A stretch of 19,357 nt of DNA from Leptospirillum sp. (GCA_027343785.1 DAHWKF010000129.1:1-19357), one strand, 5' to 3'; counted from the first letter of the stretch, positions 8,029 through 16,215 are shown. Made by a program: numbers and translations. The notes: generated by a model not told the origin, from the letters alone.

Positions 8029-9060
8029 TCAGGGAATTTCGGGAAGGTTCCCTTCAAGACGTTTGAGTTTTTCGATCAGGGTCGTCCGGTTGATCCCCAG
8101 AAAAGCGGCGGCCCGGGTTTTGTTTCCGGAAAACCGTCTGAGGGCCATGTCGATCATCGATTTCTCGAGTTGGGCGAAATAGGCCGGCATATCGATACCG
8201 TCGCCGTCCAGAAGCGCCGATATGTCTTGCAGCGGGCCGGAAAATACGGGGGGGCGAGCCATACCCTCCCTGGAGGGGTCGACAGAAACCGGATCCTTTT
8301 CCGTTCGAAGGAGTTTCTCGGGAAGGTCTCTCTCCTCCACGACCTCTCCCCCCTTCAGAACAAGAAAACGCTCTACCAGATTTTCAAGTTCTCGGATGTT
8401 GCCCGGCCATTCGTAACACAGAAGTCGTCTCATGGCGTCGGCCGAAAAGCGGACCTTCTCCCCCCGGCCTTCCAGCACCCATCGCGTCACAAAAAATTCC
8501 ACCAGGAGCCCGATGTCCGACACCCTCAGCCGAAGCGGAGGAATGTCGACGGGAATGACGGAAAGTCGATAGAAAAGATCTTCCCGGAACTGTGACTCCC
8601 GGACCATCTGTTCGAGATTCCGGTGCGTTGCAGCCAGAATCCGGACATTGGCCTTCCTCGGATGGCTTCCGCCGACCCTTTCAAAGACCTTTTCCTGAAG
8701 AACCCTCAAGAGCTTCACCTGGAGCGGGAGGGGGAGTTCACCGATCTCGTCGAGGAAAAGGGTTCCACCCTCCGCAAGCTCAAAACGGCCCGCCCGATGA
8801 CTGACGGCCCCCGTGAAAGCCCCTTTTTCGTGCCCGAAGAGTTCGCTTTCGATCAGGCCTTCCGGAATGGCCCCACAGTTGACGGGAATAAAAGACGCGC
8901 GGCAACGGTTGCTCTTCTCGTGGATCATCCGCGCAATCCGCTCCTTTCCGGTGCCGCTTTCCCCGGTAATCAGGAGTGTCGAATCGGTTTTGGCCACCCT
9001 GTCGACCAGCGAGAGAAGATGGCGGATCGGGGGGGAGTCCCCGATAAAGGTTGTCACCAT
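8029..9060 (-). CDS. Stand-alone sigma-54 activator (PspF layout), candidate flagellar master regulator
   Basis: From the ATG at 9060, five bases after the queG stop, the product is 343 residues. It is almost only an AAA+ domain plus a Fis-type DNA-binding end. Walker A GESGTGKE is at 33-40, the sigma-54 contact loop GAFTGA at 80-85 is intact, Walker B LFLDEIGE is at 101-108, and the arginine-rich region FREDLFYRL is present. The C-terminal helix-turn-helix is GNKTRAAAFLGINRTTLIEK. There is no receiver or GAF domain, so activity must be set by level, by a partner protein or by nucleotide. The frame is open upstream to 9390, but that stretch overlaps queG and is not homologous to the family. 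A sigma-54 promoter follows, consistent with a role like FlrA/FleQ upstream of the kinase and regulator. Confidence 0.87.
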   Translation of the reverse strand: MVTTFIGDSPPIRHLLSLVDRVAKTDSTLLITGESGTGKERIARMIHEKSNRCRASFIPVNCGAIPEGLIESELFGHEKGAFTGAVSHRAGRFELAEGGTLFLDEIGELPLPLQVKLLRVLQEKVFERVGGSHPRKANVRILAATHRNLEQMVRESQFREDLFYRLSVIPVDIPPLRLRVSDIGLLVEFFVTRWVLEGRGEKVRFSADAMRRLLCYEWPGNIRELENLVERFLVLKGGEVVEERDLPEKLLRTEKDPVSVDPSREGMARPPVFSGPLQDISALLDGDGIDMPAYFAQLEKSMIDMALRRFSGNKTRAAAFLGINRTTLIEKLKRLEGNLPEIP

Positions 9061-9065
9061 ATGAA

Positions 9066-10103
9066 TTATTTGCCCCGTTCCGGCGGAGAAAAGCGCGCGC
9101 CGGATCTGCCGGAAGTGATCTCCAGAAATCTTTCCCGCAAAACATCGGAAGAAACCCGGCCCATGGCGGGGTTCTTCCGGACCCACTCTATTAGATCTGT
9201 CGGGTGATTGACAACCCTGTCCGGAAGATTGGCCGTACGGGCGGGTGATGAGGACGCCCGATCCCGATGTCGATTGTGGGGACAGACGTCCTGGCAAATA
9301 TCGCACCCGAACAGCCAATTCTCCCCCCGGGATTGCCGGAGGGTCCTGTTCTCGTCTCCGGGAGCCTCGATCGTCAGGTAGGAGAGACAACGGGTGGCGT
9401 TCAGACGGTAGGGTCCCCGGAACGCTTCCGTCGGACAGGCATCAAGACAGATGGTGCAGTTTCCGCAAGGCGAAAAATGCTCGAAGGGAGCCGAGACGGA
9501 AGCGAGAGGCGTCTTCAGCAAAAGCGAGCCGATGGTAAAATGCGATCCCAGGAGCGGGTTGATCAGAAGGGTGTTCTTCCCGATCGCTCCCAGACCCGCT
9601 TCCATCGCGAAGGATTTCTCCATCAGAGCCCCGTGATCCGGCTTGATGACAGGACGGTCTTTCGGATCCAGCAAGGGACGGATCCGTTCTGCCACCTGCC
9701 GGAAACGGACATCGAACTCCTTGTGATAATCGGGGCCTTCCGCGTAGCGGGCAATCCGGACCGGTGTACCCGAAATCACCAGCGGCTCTCCACGCCCTCC
9801 GACCGGGAGCAGGGCCATGATGATCGTCCTGTATCCGGGATATCCTTCCTTCAGGGAACGGCGGCGGACCGGATTACGGGCCATCCAGTCCATACGGCCG
9901 TGATCCCCCCGTTCAAGCCACTCCAGAAAGCATTCGAATTCAGGGCGGTCCGGAGAATCCCCCAGGATCGCCGCCACAGGAAACACCTTCAGCACTTCGG
10001 AAAGAATCTGACGGGACCGGTCTGCCGATCCATCCGGCGCTGGCGCCTCCGATTCGCGCGGATCATCCGGAGAGGGGACATTCGGCCGGAATAAGGCTTT
10101 CAA
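9066..10103 (-). CDS. queG: Epoxyqueuosine reductase QueG
   Basis: QueG performs the last step of queuosine synthesis in tRNA, reducing epoxyqueuosine with a cobalamin and two [4Fe-4S] clusters. With the TTG start at 10103 the product is 345 residues, the short form without added HEAT repeats. The probable catalytic aspartate D156 lies in KPDHGALMEKSFAMEAGLG, followed by AIGKNTLLI. The ferredoxin-like region has CGNCTICLDACP (C213, C216, C219, C223), then C239, then GCDICQDVCPHNR (C267, C270, C274). The frame is open to 10376 but overlaps the HDOD gene there. The TTG overlaps the HDOD stop as TTGA, with a GGGGG run a few bases before it. The exact start is therefore inferred. Confidence 0.9.
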   Translation of the reverse strand: MKALFRPNVPSPDDPRESEAPAPDGSADRSRQILSEVLKVFPVAAILGDSPDRPEFECFLEWLERGDHGRMDWMARNPVRRRSLKEGYPGYRTIIMALLPVGGRGEPLVISGTPVRIARYAEGPDYHKEFDVRFRQVAERIRPLLDPKDRPVIKPDHGALMEKSFAMEAGLGAIGKNTLLINPLLGSHFTIGSLLLKTPLASVSAPFEHFSPCGNCTICLDACPTEAFRGPYRLNATRCLSYLTIEAPGDENRTLRQSRGENWLFGCDICQDVCPHNRHRDRASSSPARTANLPDRVVNHPTDLIEWVRKNPAMGRVSSDVLRERFLEITSGRSGARFSPPERGK

Positions 10104-10945
10104 AGGATGACCCCCGAACGTTCCCGGATCATGTCCCTGTCCCGCAGGATTTCCTTCATCAGATACAGCAGGGACGATTCGGAAAGGTCCAGTTCCGCGG
10201 CCACCTTGAGGAATGTCCCATCGTCCGTCAGAACCTCGCTGTGTCCCAGTCCGAAGCCTTGGGCGATCTGGTCGGAGAGGGAAACCAGGAGGACCATCTG
10301 CCGTTCCTCTCCCGGGGCCGACCTCGGGTCGTGATGCCACCGGATCGGCTGGCGGATGATCAACGGAAATCTCCACGCCGTCACCAGGCGCGCCCCAACC
10401 TCTACATGGGAGAGGCCGAAGACATCCTTTTCCCGGACATAGTCGGGAAGATCCGGTGAGGGGTCGCGGTCCATCCGGTGAATCAGCTCCGGAGCATACA
10501 TATAGTAGGGAATCTTGCCAATATCATGGAGAAGCCCGGCGACCCCCGCCTCATCCACGAGCGGAAAGCGCAATTGCGCGGCGACTCTGCGGCAGGTGAC
10601 CGAAACGGCCAGACTGTGGGCCCAAAGGTCAAACACCTTGGGCTCCTTTCGGACCTGATCGAACAGGCTGGTTGCCAGGATAATGGCCCGGGCGGACGAG
10701 AGCCCCAGGCGGATCAGGGCCTCACGGACGCTTCCGACCTTTCCCGAATAGGGATAAAAGGGTGAGTTCGCCACCTTCAGCAGTCGTGACGCCAGTCCCG
10801 GGTCTTCCTCGATCAGGCTGGCAATCTCCGACAGCGCCACATCCGGATCGTCCATCCGGTTGATGAGACGACGGGAGGAGGGGGAGATGGACGGCAGAAG
10901 AGAGAGGTCTTCGATCAGAAGAGAAAATTCATCAGGAGAAAACAT
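10100..10945 (-). CDS. HDOD domain protein (first of a pair)
   Basis: The 281-residue product is an HDOD-domain protein, a relative of HD hydrolases found in signalling genes. The N-terminal part contains LPSISPSSRRLINRMDDP and ASLIEEDPGLASRLLKVANS, standard for the family. The HD pair is present as H140-D141 in GLLHDIGKIPYYMY, followed by SHVEVGARLVTAWRFP. Many HDOD proteins have no proven enzyme activity and serve as signalling adaptors, so no substrate is proposed. GGGAGG precedes the ATG. The gene ends in a 4-base overlap with queG and starts 45 bases after the second HDOD gene, which is related but clearly not identical. Confidence 0.88.
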   Translation of the reverse strand: MFSPDEFSLLIEDLSLLPSISPSSRRLINRMDDPDVALSEIASLIEEDPGLASRLLKVANSPFYPYSGKVGSVREALIRLGLSSARAIILATSLFDQVRKEPKVFDLWAHSLAVSVTCRRVAAQLRFPLVDEAGVAGLLHDIGKIPYYMYAPELIHRMDRDPSPDLPDYVREKDVFGLSHVEVGARLVTAWRFPLIIRQPIRWHHDPRSAPGEERQMVLLVSLSDQIAQGFGLGHSEVLTDDGTFLKVAAELDLSESSLLYLMKEILRDRDMIRERSGVIL

Positions 10946-10990
10946 CCCGGACTCCCTCCCTGCAAGGCTTTGACAATCGCCTCCCCGTCC

Positions 10991-11854
10991 CTAAAGGGAC
11001 AGAATCTCCACCATGGCGGAGCGGCTGTGGGCCTCTGCCAGCAAAATCTTCACGTCGACTCCCCCGAGTCCCAGACGATGGAGCGCGTCCACGAAAACGG
11101 GCTCGACAAAGTCGAATTCGGGGCTCCCGAATCCCATGGCGACCGCCATCTGGTCTGCGACGATCAGAACCTGGGTCAATTGGGGAAACATCAGTTCTGC
11201 GGGGGGATCGTGCAGGAACAGGACGGGGTCCGACAGGATCCTCGGCATTCCGAATTCCTGGATCAGCCGGTTTCCGACAAACGAATGGTCCACCCCGAAC
11301 ACCTCCCGCTCCCTTTTCCAGTCGGGAACCGCCTGGGGCGAATCTCCCAGCTGGAAAGCCTGCTGATAGAACTCGGGAAACTCCTCGTAGAAAAAAACCT
11401 TTCCGATATCGTGCAGGAGGCCGGCCGTCCGGGCTTCCTCCTCCCAGGGAAAATCGAGGTGCCGGGCCAGTATTCTCGCATTCAGGCTAACAATCTGGCT
11501 ATGGGACCAGAGCTCGGGAATCCCCGCATGGACCTTGGATCGGTCCAGCAGGACAGACGACAGGACCAGTGCCTTGGTCGTGGAAAACCCGAGCAGTTTC
11601 ACGGCCTGAAGGACGGTATGCACGCGGCCCGTAAAACTCGATGTCAACGAATTGGCGCTCCTCAGGATCTGGAGGGAGAGGTCCGGATCGCGCTCGATCT
11701 GGGTTGCGGTCTGTTCGAAGGATGCCGATTCCAGGTCGATGGACCGAAGGACATCCCGGACAACGGGGGAGGCTACAGGGAGCGTCCCATATTTCTTGAG
11801 CCTTCGGGAAATATCGGTCAGGTCCGGTTCCATCTCTTCGGCGTTCCTCCACAA
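10991..11854 (-). CDS. HDOD domain protein (second of a pair)
   Basis: This 287-residue HDOD protein shares layout with its downstream neighbour: LPVASPVVRDVLRSIDLESA, then IERDPDLSLQILRSANSL, an HD pair at H148-D149 in GLLHDIGKVFFYEEFPEF, and DHSFVGNRLIQEFGMP. The two probably arose by an old duplication, judged by shared order of motifs. The start is uncertain. A TTG at 11854 has GAGG seven bases upstream, while an ATG at 11833 has GGAGG twelve bases upstream. It starts 18 bases after a small gene encoding a domain of a kind often fused to HDOD or HD-GYP modules. Function is not known; a signalling role is likely. Confidence 0.87.
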   Translation of the reverse strand: MWRNAEEMEPDLTDISRRLKKYGTLPVASPVVRDVLRSIDLESASFEQTATQIERDPDLSLQILRSANSLTSSFTGRVHTVLQAVKLLGFSTTKALVLSSVLLDRSKVHAGIPELWSHSQIVSLNARILARHLDFPWEEEARTAGLLHDIGKVFFYEEFPEFYQQAFQLGDSPQAVPDWKREREVFGVDHSFVGNRLIQEFGMPRILSDPVLFLHDPPAELMFPQLTQVLIVADQMAVAMGFGSPEFDFVEPVFVDALHRLGLGGVDVKILLAEAHSRSAMVEILSL

Positions 11855-11872
11855 ACTTCACCCTCGCATCCG

Positions 11873-12214
11873 TCAGGGGGCTTTCAGGTTTTGCTCTCCG
11901 GCATACTCTTCCAGCGCCTGGACAAAGAGGCGGATGATCTGTTCCTTTTCGGGGGAGTCGGACAGTCTGGAAAACCGCCTCCGGACAGATTCCTTTTCTT
12001 TCTCCAGCATCATGTCGAGTTCTTCCCGGCTTTTTCTGGAGTTGTCCTGGACCAGCACTTCCCGGATGCCCCGCAGGAGGAGAACCCGCTTGAGGTCGGC
12101 ATCCAGCGTCCGGGGGGACTTCACGAGAAGCCGTCCCAGATTGTCCTTGATGTCCTGTACGATGACGGCTCCTTCGGGAGCCGTTTCAAGGTCCATCTTG
12201 ATCATGCGGGACAC
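11873..12214 (-). CDS. Small protein resembling the N-terminal domain of HD-GYP/HDOD proteins
   Basis: The GTG at 12214 is preceded by GGAGG at seven bases and gives 113 residues. Residues about 13-55 (GAVIVQDIKDNLGRLLVK, then LDADLKRVLLLRGIREVLVQ) resemble the short beta-rich segment found before the HD domain in many HD-GYP and HDOD signalling proteins (pattern GxxLaxDvxdxxGrlLlxxgxxL, then LxxxGIxxV). The rest (60-113) is charged and helical, probably coiled coil. No catalytic motif is seen. The gene overlaps the lipoyl transferase gene by 13 bases and precedes the HDOD pair, so it may be a separate partner subunit of them. The similarity is judged by eye and is moderate. Confidence 0.7.
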   Translation of the reverse strand: MSRMIKMDLETAPEGAVIVQDIKDNLGRLLVKSPRTLDADLKRVLLLRGIREVLVQDNSRKSREELDMMLEKEKESVRRRFSRLSDSPEKEQIIRLFVQALEEYAGEQNLKAP

Positions 12215-12849
12215 GAGAGAACCTCCTCCTGTAAAAGCCGTTCCAGAATCTTTTCCCCTTTTTTGCCATACCAGACCGAAAACGCGTTTTCCAGACAGAT
12301 CCCGGAAAATCCGGGCGTGCTCAGGCTTCCCTGATACAGGATCCCTTTCGACGTGATCCTGAGAGCTCCTCCCAATACTTTTCGGGATTTCCACAGCAGA
12401 TCTCCACACACCGGCTCGTCAAAACACAGGCCGCGAAGCGGAGCCGACGGCGAGGGAGTTTCCTTTAATGCCACCGTATCGACAGACAGGGAGCCGAGAA
12501 AATCGCCGAGCCACCCATGGACCAGCGGATAAAACGAACGGGGGGAACAGGCGGGGCGGGGCGACAAAAAAAGGCTCAGACAAAAGTCGTCCCGATGCAG
12601 GACAGCCCCCCCGCCGGTCGGCCGCACGGCAACGACAGGGGAGAGAATCTCCCACTCCGGCGGAATCGGTTTCCGGAACGTCCTGCCCACAGTCACGCTG
12701 GAGCCGGAAAACCGGTATGTCCGGAGAAGGCGGTTCCACCCCGCACCCATCCGTTCGAGCAGACAGTGATCGATATGCATCTGCTCGTCGGCGGACCTTG
12801 GACGATCTTCCAAGAACACGATGTTTTTTCCGGGCAATATCCCCTCCAT
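12202..12849 (-). CDS. Lipoate-protein ligase / octanoyltransferase family protein (LipM/LplA-like)
   Basis: The product (215 residues from the ATG at 12849) belongs to the biotin/lipoate transferase fold. Residues 76-85 read RPTGGGAVLH, the family's substrate loop. Residues 142-160 (CFDEPVCGDLLWKSRKVLGG) hold C142, at the place of the LipM catalytic cysteine, and K157, the conserved lysine. KGILYQGSLS follows. It should attach an octanoyl or lipoyl group to a protein lysine. The start overlaps the gcvPB stop as ATGA and gcvH is in the same operon, so GcvH K63 is the likely target. Sequence alone does not settle octanoyltransferase versus ATP-dependent ligase. It is at the short end for LplA, and a longer frame to 13035 overlaps gcvPB and is rejected. 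Confidence 0.82.
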   Translation of the reverse strand: MEGILPGKNIVFLEDRPRSADEQMHIDHCLLERMGAGWNRLLRTYRFSGSSVTVGRTFRKPIPPEWEILSPVVAVRPTGGGAVLHRDDFCLSLFLSPRPACSPRSFYPLVHGWLGDFLGSLSVDTVALKETPSPSAPLRGLCFDEPVCGDLLWKSRKVLGGALRITSKGILYQGSLSTPGFSGICLENAFSVWYGKKGEKILERLLQEEVLSCPA

Positions 12850-14342
12850 CACCTCCGACCGGGGGCGGCCATCGGATCGACGAGGACCGGTTCCCGTGCA
12901 GCCTTCACCTCGTCCGGCCGGGAAACAGGCGTCTTTTCCGGGGCCCTGTGAAGCCGAGCGGGATCGGACGAGGCCAGACCGACGAGGCGGATGAGATCGT
13001 CCGCGAAGCGATCCAGCATGGCGCGGGACTCGCATTCTGTCGGCTCTACCATCAACGCTTCGGGGACGATCAGCGGGAAGTAGATGGTGGGGGCGTAATA
13101 CCCCGCATCCAATAAACCCTTTGCCAGATCAATGGCCCGAACGCCCTCTTTTTCGAGCGACCGGGCAGACAGGACAAACTCGTGGGTACACAACCCGTCG
13201 CCCATCCCGGGAAGGACACCTTCCAGCTTTTTGCGGAGGTAGTTGGCGTTGAGCAGGGCATAAAGAGAAACCCGTTTCAGGCCTTCCTCCCCCAGCATCC
13301 TCATGTACGCCAGGGCTCTCAGCAGGACGCCGGCAGAGCCGTGAAACGAACGGATGCGTCCGATGGAGTCCGCTCCGTCGACAACACTGTACTTCTTCCC
13401 CGAACGGACAATTCGGGGATTCGGGAGAAAGGGTGACAGGAATTCCCGGACGCCGACCGGTCCCGATCCCGGTCCGCCTCCTCCGTGCGGGGTCGCAAGA
13501 GTCTTGTGTGTGTTGATGTGAACGATATCGAATCCGAGATCCCCCGGACGCAACACACCCAAAAACGCGTTCATGTTCGCCCCGTCCATATACAGGAGGG
13601 CTCCCGCCGCCTTGACCTTCCGGACAACCTCGGACAGCTCCTCCTCAAAAAGTCCGAGAGTGCTGGGAGCCGTGATCATGACCAGCGCCGTCCGTTCCGA
13701 TAACGACGCAGACAGGGCTTCCAGATCGATATGTCCCGACGCTTTCGACGCAATCGTCCGGACGGTGAACCCCCCCATCGCCGCACTGGCCGGATTGGTG
13801 CCATGGGCCGAGTCGGGAACCAGAATCTCCGTACGGACGGCTTCCCCCCTGCTTTCGAAATACTTCCGTGCCAGAAGAATCCCCGTCAGCTCCCCGTGGG
13901 CTCCTGCGGCAGGTGCCAGGGTCACGGCGTCCATCCCGAGAACCTCTTTCAGCAGCTCTGAAAATGTCCAGAGGGCTCCCAGAAATCCCTGCATCCCCTC
14001 CTCATCCGTCAAGGGGTGCAGATCGGCAAAACCGGGCAGCGAAACCACCCGATCCATCACCTTGGGATTATATTTCATCGTACAGGAACCCAATGGATAA
14101 AAATGGGTATCCACCCCCCTCGATAACTGGGAAAGGCGGGTAAAATGCCGGACCGTTTCCAGTTCGGAGAGTTCCGGAAGACCCGACGGGGTCTGGCGGC
14201 AAATCCCTGGCGGAAGATCCGTCACATCGACCGGACGGGAAACCGGACGGACGCCTCTCGCCCCCGGACGGGAAATCTCCCAGATGGACGGTTCCATTTC
14301 CGGGCGCGAAGCGCTCTCCCTTTTTCCTGAAAGCTCGCTCAT
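12849..14342 (-). CDS. gcvPB: Glycine dehydrogenase (decarboxylating) subunit 2, GcvPB
   Basis: GcvPB is the PLP-carrying half of the split P-protein, which decarboxylates glycine and passes the aminomethyl group to lipoyl-GcvH. The product is 497 residues from the ATG at 14342. Family landmarks include THFYPLGSCTMKYNPKV, GAHGELTGILLARKYF, DSAHGTNPASAAMGGF and the cofactor lysine K280 in HINTHKTLATPHGGGGPGSG. The more usual wording of that motif is NLHKTF.IPHGGGGPG, so NTHKTLA is a mild variant. The start overlaps the gcvPA stop as ATGA, with GGAGG nine bases upstream. The C-terminal 25 or so residues after the conserved region are rich in proline and charge. Confidence 0.95.
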   Translation of the reverse strand: MSELSGKRESASRPEMEPSIWEISRPGARGVRPVSRPVDVTDLPPGICRQTPSGLPELSELETVRHFTRLSQLSRGVDTHFYPLGSCTMKYNPKVMDRVVSLPGFADLHPLTDEEGMQGFLGALWTFSELLKEVLGMDAVTLAPAAGAHGELTGILLARKYFESRGEAVRTEILVPDSAHGTNPASAAMGGFTVRTIASKASGHIDLEALSASLSERTALVMITAPSTLGLFEEELSEVVRKVKAAGALLYMDGANMNAFLGVLRPGDLGFDIVHINTHKTLATPHGGGGPGSGPVGVREFLSPFLPNPRIVRSGKKYSVVDGADSIGRIRSFHGSAGVLLRALAYMRMLGEEGLKRVSLYALLNANYLRKKLEGVLPGMGDGLCTHEFVLSARSLEKEGVRAIDLAKGLLDAGYYAPTIYFPLIVPEALMVEPTECESRAMLDRFADDLIRLVGLASSDPARLHRAPEKTPVSRPDEVKAAREPVLVDPMAAPGRR

Positions 14343-15706
14343 CGCCGGTTCCCTCCCGCCAGAATTTCCTTCACGGCGGCCAGGACACCCCCGATTTCCG
14401 CATCGGTCCGGATTTCCGTCGCGCACCACAACATCCTGTTTTCTCCTCCGATCCGTCCCACACCCGCCAGCGGCAACCCTCCAAGATACCCCCGCTCCAG
14501 CAAGGAAATACTGAATGACCTCGCGTCCATGGGAAGTTCGACCATGAACTCGTGAAAATGGGGGACCCCTTCATGCAGGACACGCACGCCGGGGATCTCC
14601 GAAAAGCCCTTTTTCAGTTTCATGGCGTTTTGATGGGAAGCCGAAGCCGCCTCCACGAGTCCCTGAGGCCCCATCAGGGCGAGATAAATCGTCGCGCCAA
14701 TAGACAGGAGCGTTTCGTTGGAGCAGATGTTCGAATTGGCTTTTTCCCGACGGATATGCTGTTCTCTCGCCTGCAAGGTCAAGACGTACGCCCTTCGTCC
14801 TTCCTGGTCCGTCGTCTGGCCCACCAGCCGGCCGGGAATTTTTCGCATAAAAGCCCTCGAGGCCGTCATCAATCCCAGATAAGGCCCGCCGCCGGACATC
14901 GGAACCCCCAAAGGCTGTCCTTCTCCCGTCGCAATGTCGGCACCCCACTCTCCCGGTGTCCGGAGAATCGCCAGGGAATGAGGGTTGGCGTGCAGGAGAA
15001 ACAACGCGCCCTGTCCGGAAAGCATTTCACGGAACCCCGAAAAATCTTCGACCGTTCCCCAGAACGTCGGGATGGAGCCGATGAATGCCGCCACGTCAGA
15101 AGACAGAAGATTCCGGAGGTCTTCGGCCCGCGTTCTGCCTTCTGACAGTGGAACCGTCCGCAAACTCACACCGAGTCCGGTGGTGTAAGTCCGTATGACC
15201 GACACAACCGCCGGATCCAGACCTTCGGATACGAGAAGCACAGAGCGACCGGTATGTCGAACAGCCACCAGGCAAGCTTCCGCGGCTGCCGTCGCGCCGT
15301 CGTAGAGGGAAGCGTTGGACAGGTCCATTCCATAAAGGCGGCTGATCGCCGTCTGGAATTCAAAAATAGCCTGAAGAAGTCCCTGGGACGCCTCCGGCTG
15401 GTAAGGGGTATAGGAGGTCAAAAACTCGCCCCGGCTGGTCAGAGAATGGACGGCTTCGGGGATGAAATGCTCATAGGAACCGGCTCCCCGAAAAACGACC
15501 GCTCGGGAGGACCCGGAATTTTGACGCCCCCAGAGTTCCATTTCTGCCAGCAATTCCCTTTCCGTCATGCCCGATCCGGCAAGCGGGAGTTCGGGGAAGG
15601 TCTGAGCCGAAGGGTATTGGCGGGTCAGGTCCTCGAGGGAGGTAACGCCGACGAAGCGGAGCATCTCCCGGGTTTCTTCCGGGGTATGCGGGATAAAATC
15701 AGCCAT
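14339..15706 (-). CDS. gcvPA: Glycine dehydrogenase (decarboxylating) subunit 1, GcvPA
   Basis: GcvPA is the partner half of the split P-protein and forms the heterotetramer with GcvPB. From the ATG at 15706 the product is 455 residues, starting MADFIPHTPEETREMLRFVG as expected for the family. Other conserved stretches are FRGAGSYEHFIPEAVHSLTS, FLTSYTPYQPEASQGLLQAI, GMDLSNASLYDGATAAAEA, GEGQPLGVPMSGGGPYLGLM and RREKANSNICSNETLLSIGA. The PLP lysine is in the other subunit, as usual. The gene begins 8 bases inside the end of gcvH and ends overlapping gcvPB, a sign of translational coupling. Confidence 0.95.
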   Translation of the reverse strand: MADFIPHTPEETREMLRFVGVTSLEDLTRQYPSAQTFPELPLAGSGMTERELLAEMELWGRQNSGSSRAVVFRGAGSYEHFIPEAVHSLTSRGEFLTSYTPYQPEASQGLLQAIFEFQTAISRLYGMDLSNASLYDGATAAAEACLVAVRHTGRSVLLVSEGLDPAVVSVIRTYTTGLGVSLRTVPLSEGRTRAEDLRNLLSSDVAAFIGSIPTFWGTVEDFSGFREMLSGQGALFLLHANPHSLAILRTPGEWGADIATGEGQPLGVPMSGGGPYLGLMTASRAFMRKIPGRLVGQTTDQEGRRAYVLTLQAREQHIRREKANSNICSNETLLSIGATIYLALMGPQGLVEAASASHQNAMKLKKGFSEIPGVRVLHEGVPHFHEFMVELPMDARSFSISLLERGYLGGLPLAGVGRIGGENRMLWCATEIRTDAEIGGVLAAVKEILAGGNRR

Positions 15707-16103
15707 GTTCCGGATGCCCCCCGCCCTCTTGCAGGAATGTCTCATATGCCGGACCATCCATCAGAGACTGGACGTCGGCGGAATGATCGGGACGAAAACG
15801 GAAAATCCACCCTTTCCCGTAGGGGTCCCTGTTCAGAAGTCCTGGGTCGCTTTCCAGTTCCTGGTTAACGCCTATGATGGTTCCACCCACAGGCGCATAA
15901 ATGGAAAAGGCCGCCTTGACCGACTCGATAATGGCCGCTTCCCCTCCCCGGGGAACCTGTCGGCCGACTTTCGGCAGCTCCACAAAAACCACGTCCGTCA
16001 CCTCTTTCTGGGCGAAGTCCGTGATGCCGACATTCCACTGCTCCGGCGTATCCGACGGGGCCATCCATTCATGTGTCCGGGTATAACGCCTGGGTTCAGG
16101 CAT
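15699..16103 (-). CDS. gcvH: Glycine cleavage system H protein
   Basis: GcvH is the lipoyl carrier that shuttles the aminomethyl group between the P, T and L proteins. The 134-residue product begins with RRYTRTHEWM and contains VGITDFAQKEVTDVVFVELP. The lipoyl lysine K63 is in IESVKAAFSIYAPVGG, then VNQELESDPGLLNRDPYGKG and a WIFR segment follow, all standard. GGAGG lies eight bases before the ATG. The gene follows gcvT after a 120-bp gap with hairpins. Lipoylation is probably by the LipM/LplA-like protein of the same operon. No L-protein gene is in the window. Confidence 0.96.
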   Translation of the reverse strand: MPEPRRYTRTHEWMAPSDTPEQWNVGITDFAQKEVTDVVFVELPKVGRQVPRGGEAAIIESVKAAFSIYAPVGGTIIGVNQELESDPGLLNRDPYGKGWIFRFRPDHSADVQSLMDGPAYETFLQEGGGHPEHG

Positions 16104-16173
16104 GCGTTTCTCCTCCTGCGACCGGCCATTTTCCTCTTCTGCCGGCCCATGATTGAAAGGTTCCTGTTAACGT

Positions 16174-16215
16174 TGGCCGGGAAACCGGCCATGGGGCGTT
16201 CTTTCCGGAAAGAAC
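16174..16215 (-). repeat. Two adjacent hairpins between gcvT and gcvH
   Basis: Directly after the gcvT stop the minus strand carries an 18-bp perfect palindrome (16198-16215, GTTCTTTCCGGAAAGAAC). A 7-bp stem with a four-base loop follows (16174-16180 paired with 16185-16191, TGGCCGG/CCGGCCA). No T-run follows either, so neither is a textbook intrinsic terminator. They could trim or stabilise the message ends and set the ratio of T to H protein, or the palindrome could be a binding site. Function is not known. Confidence 0.6.

Noticed and set aside
9061..9390. N-terminal extension of the stand-alone sigma-54 activator
   Set aside because: It lies wholly inside queG in another frame and its residues look random; the ATG at 9060 directly after queG begins the conserved AAA+ region.
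10970..12334. Plus-strand frame of 454 codons opposite the HDOD gene and small protein
   Set aside because: It lies opposite genes with clear family motifs and has no motif or ribosome site of its own.
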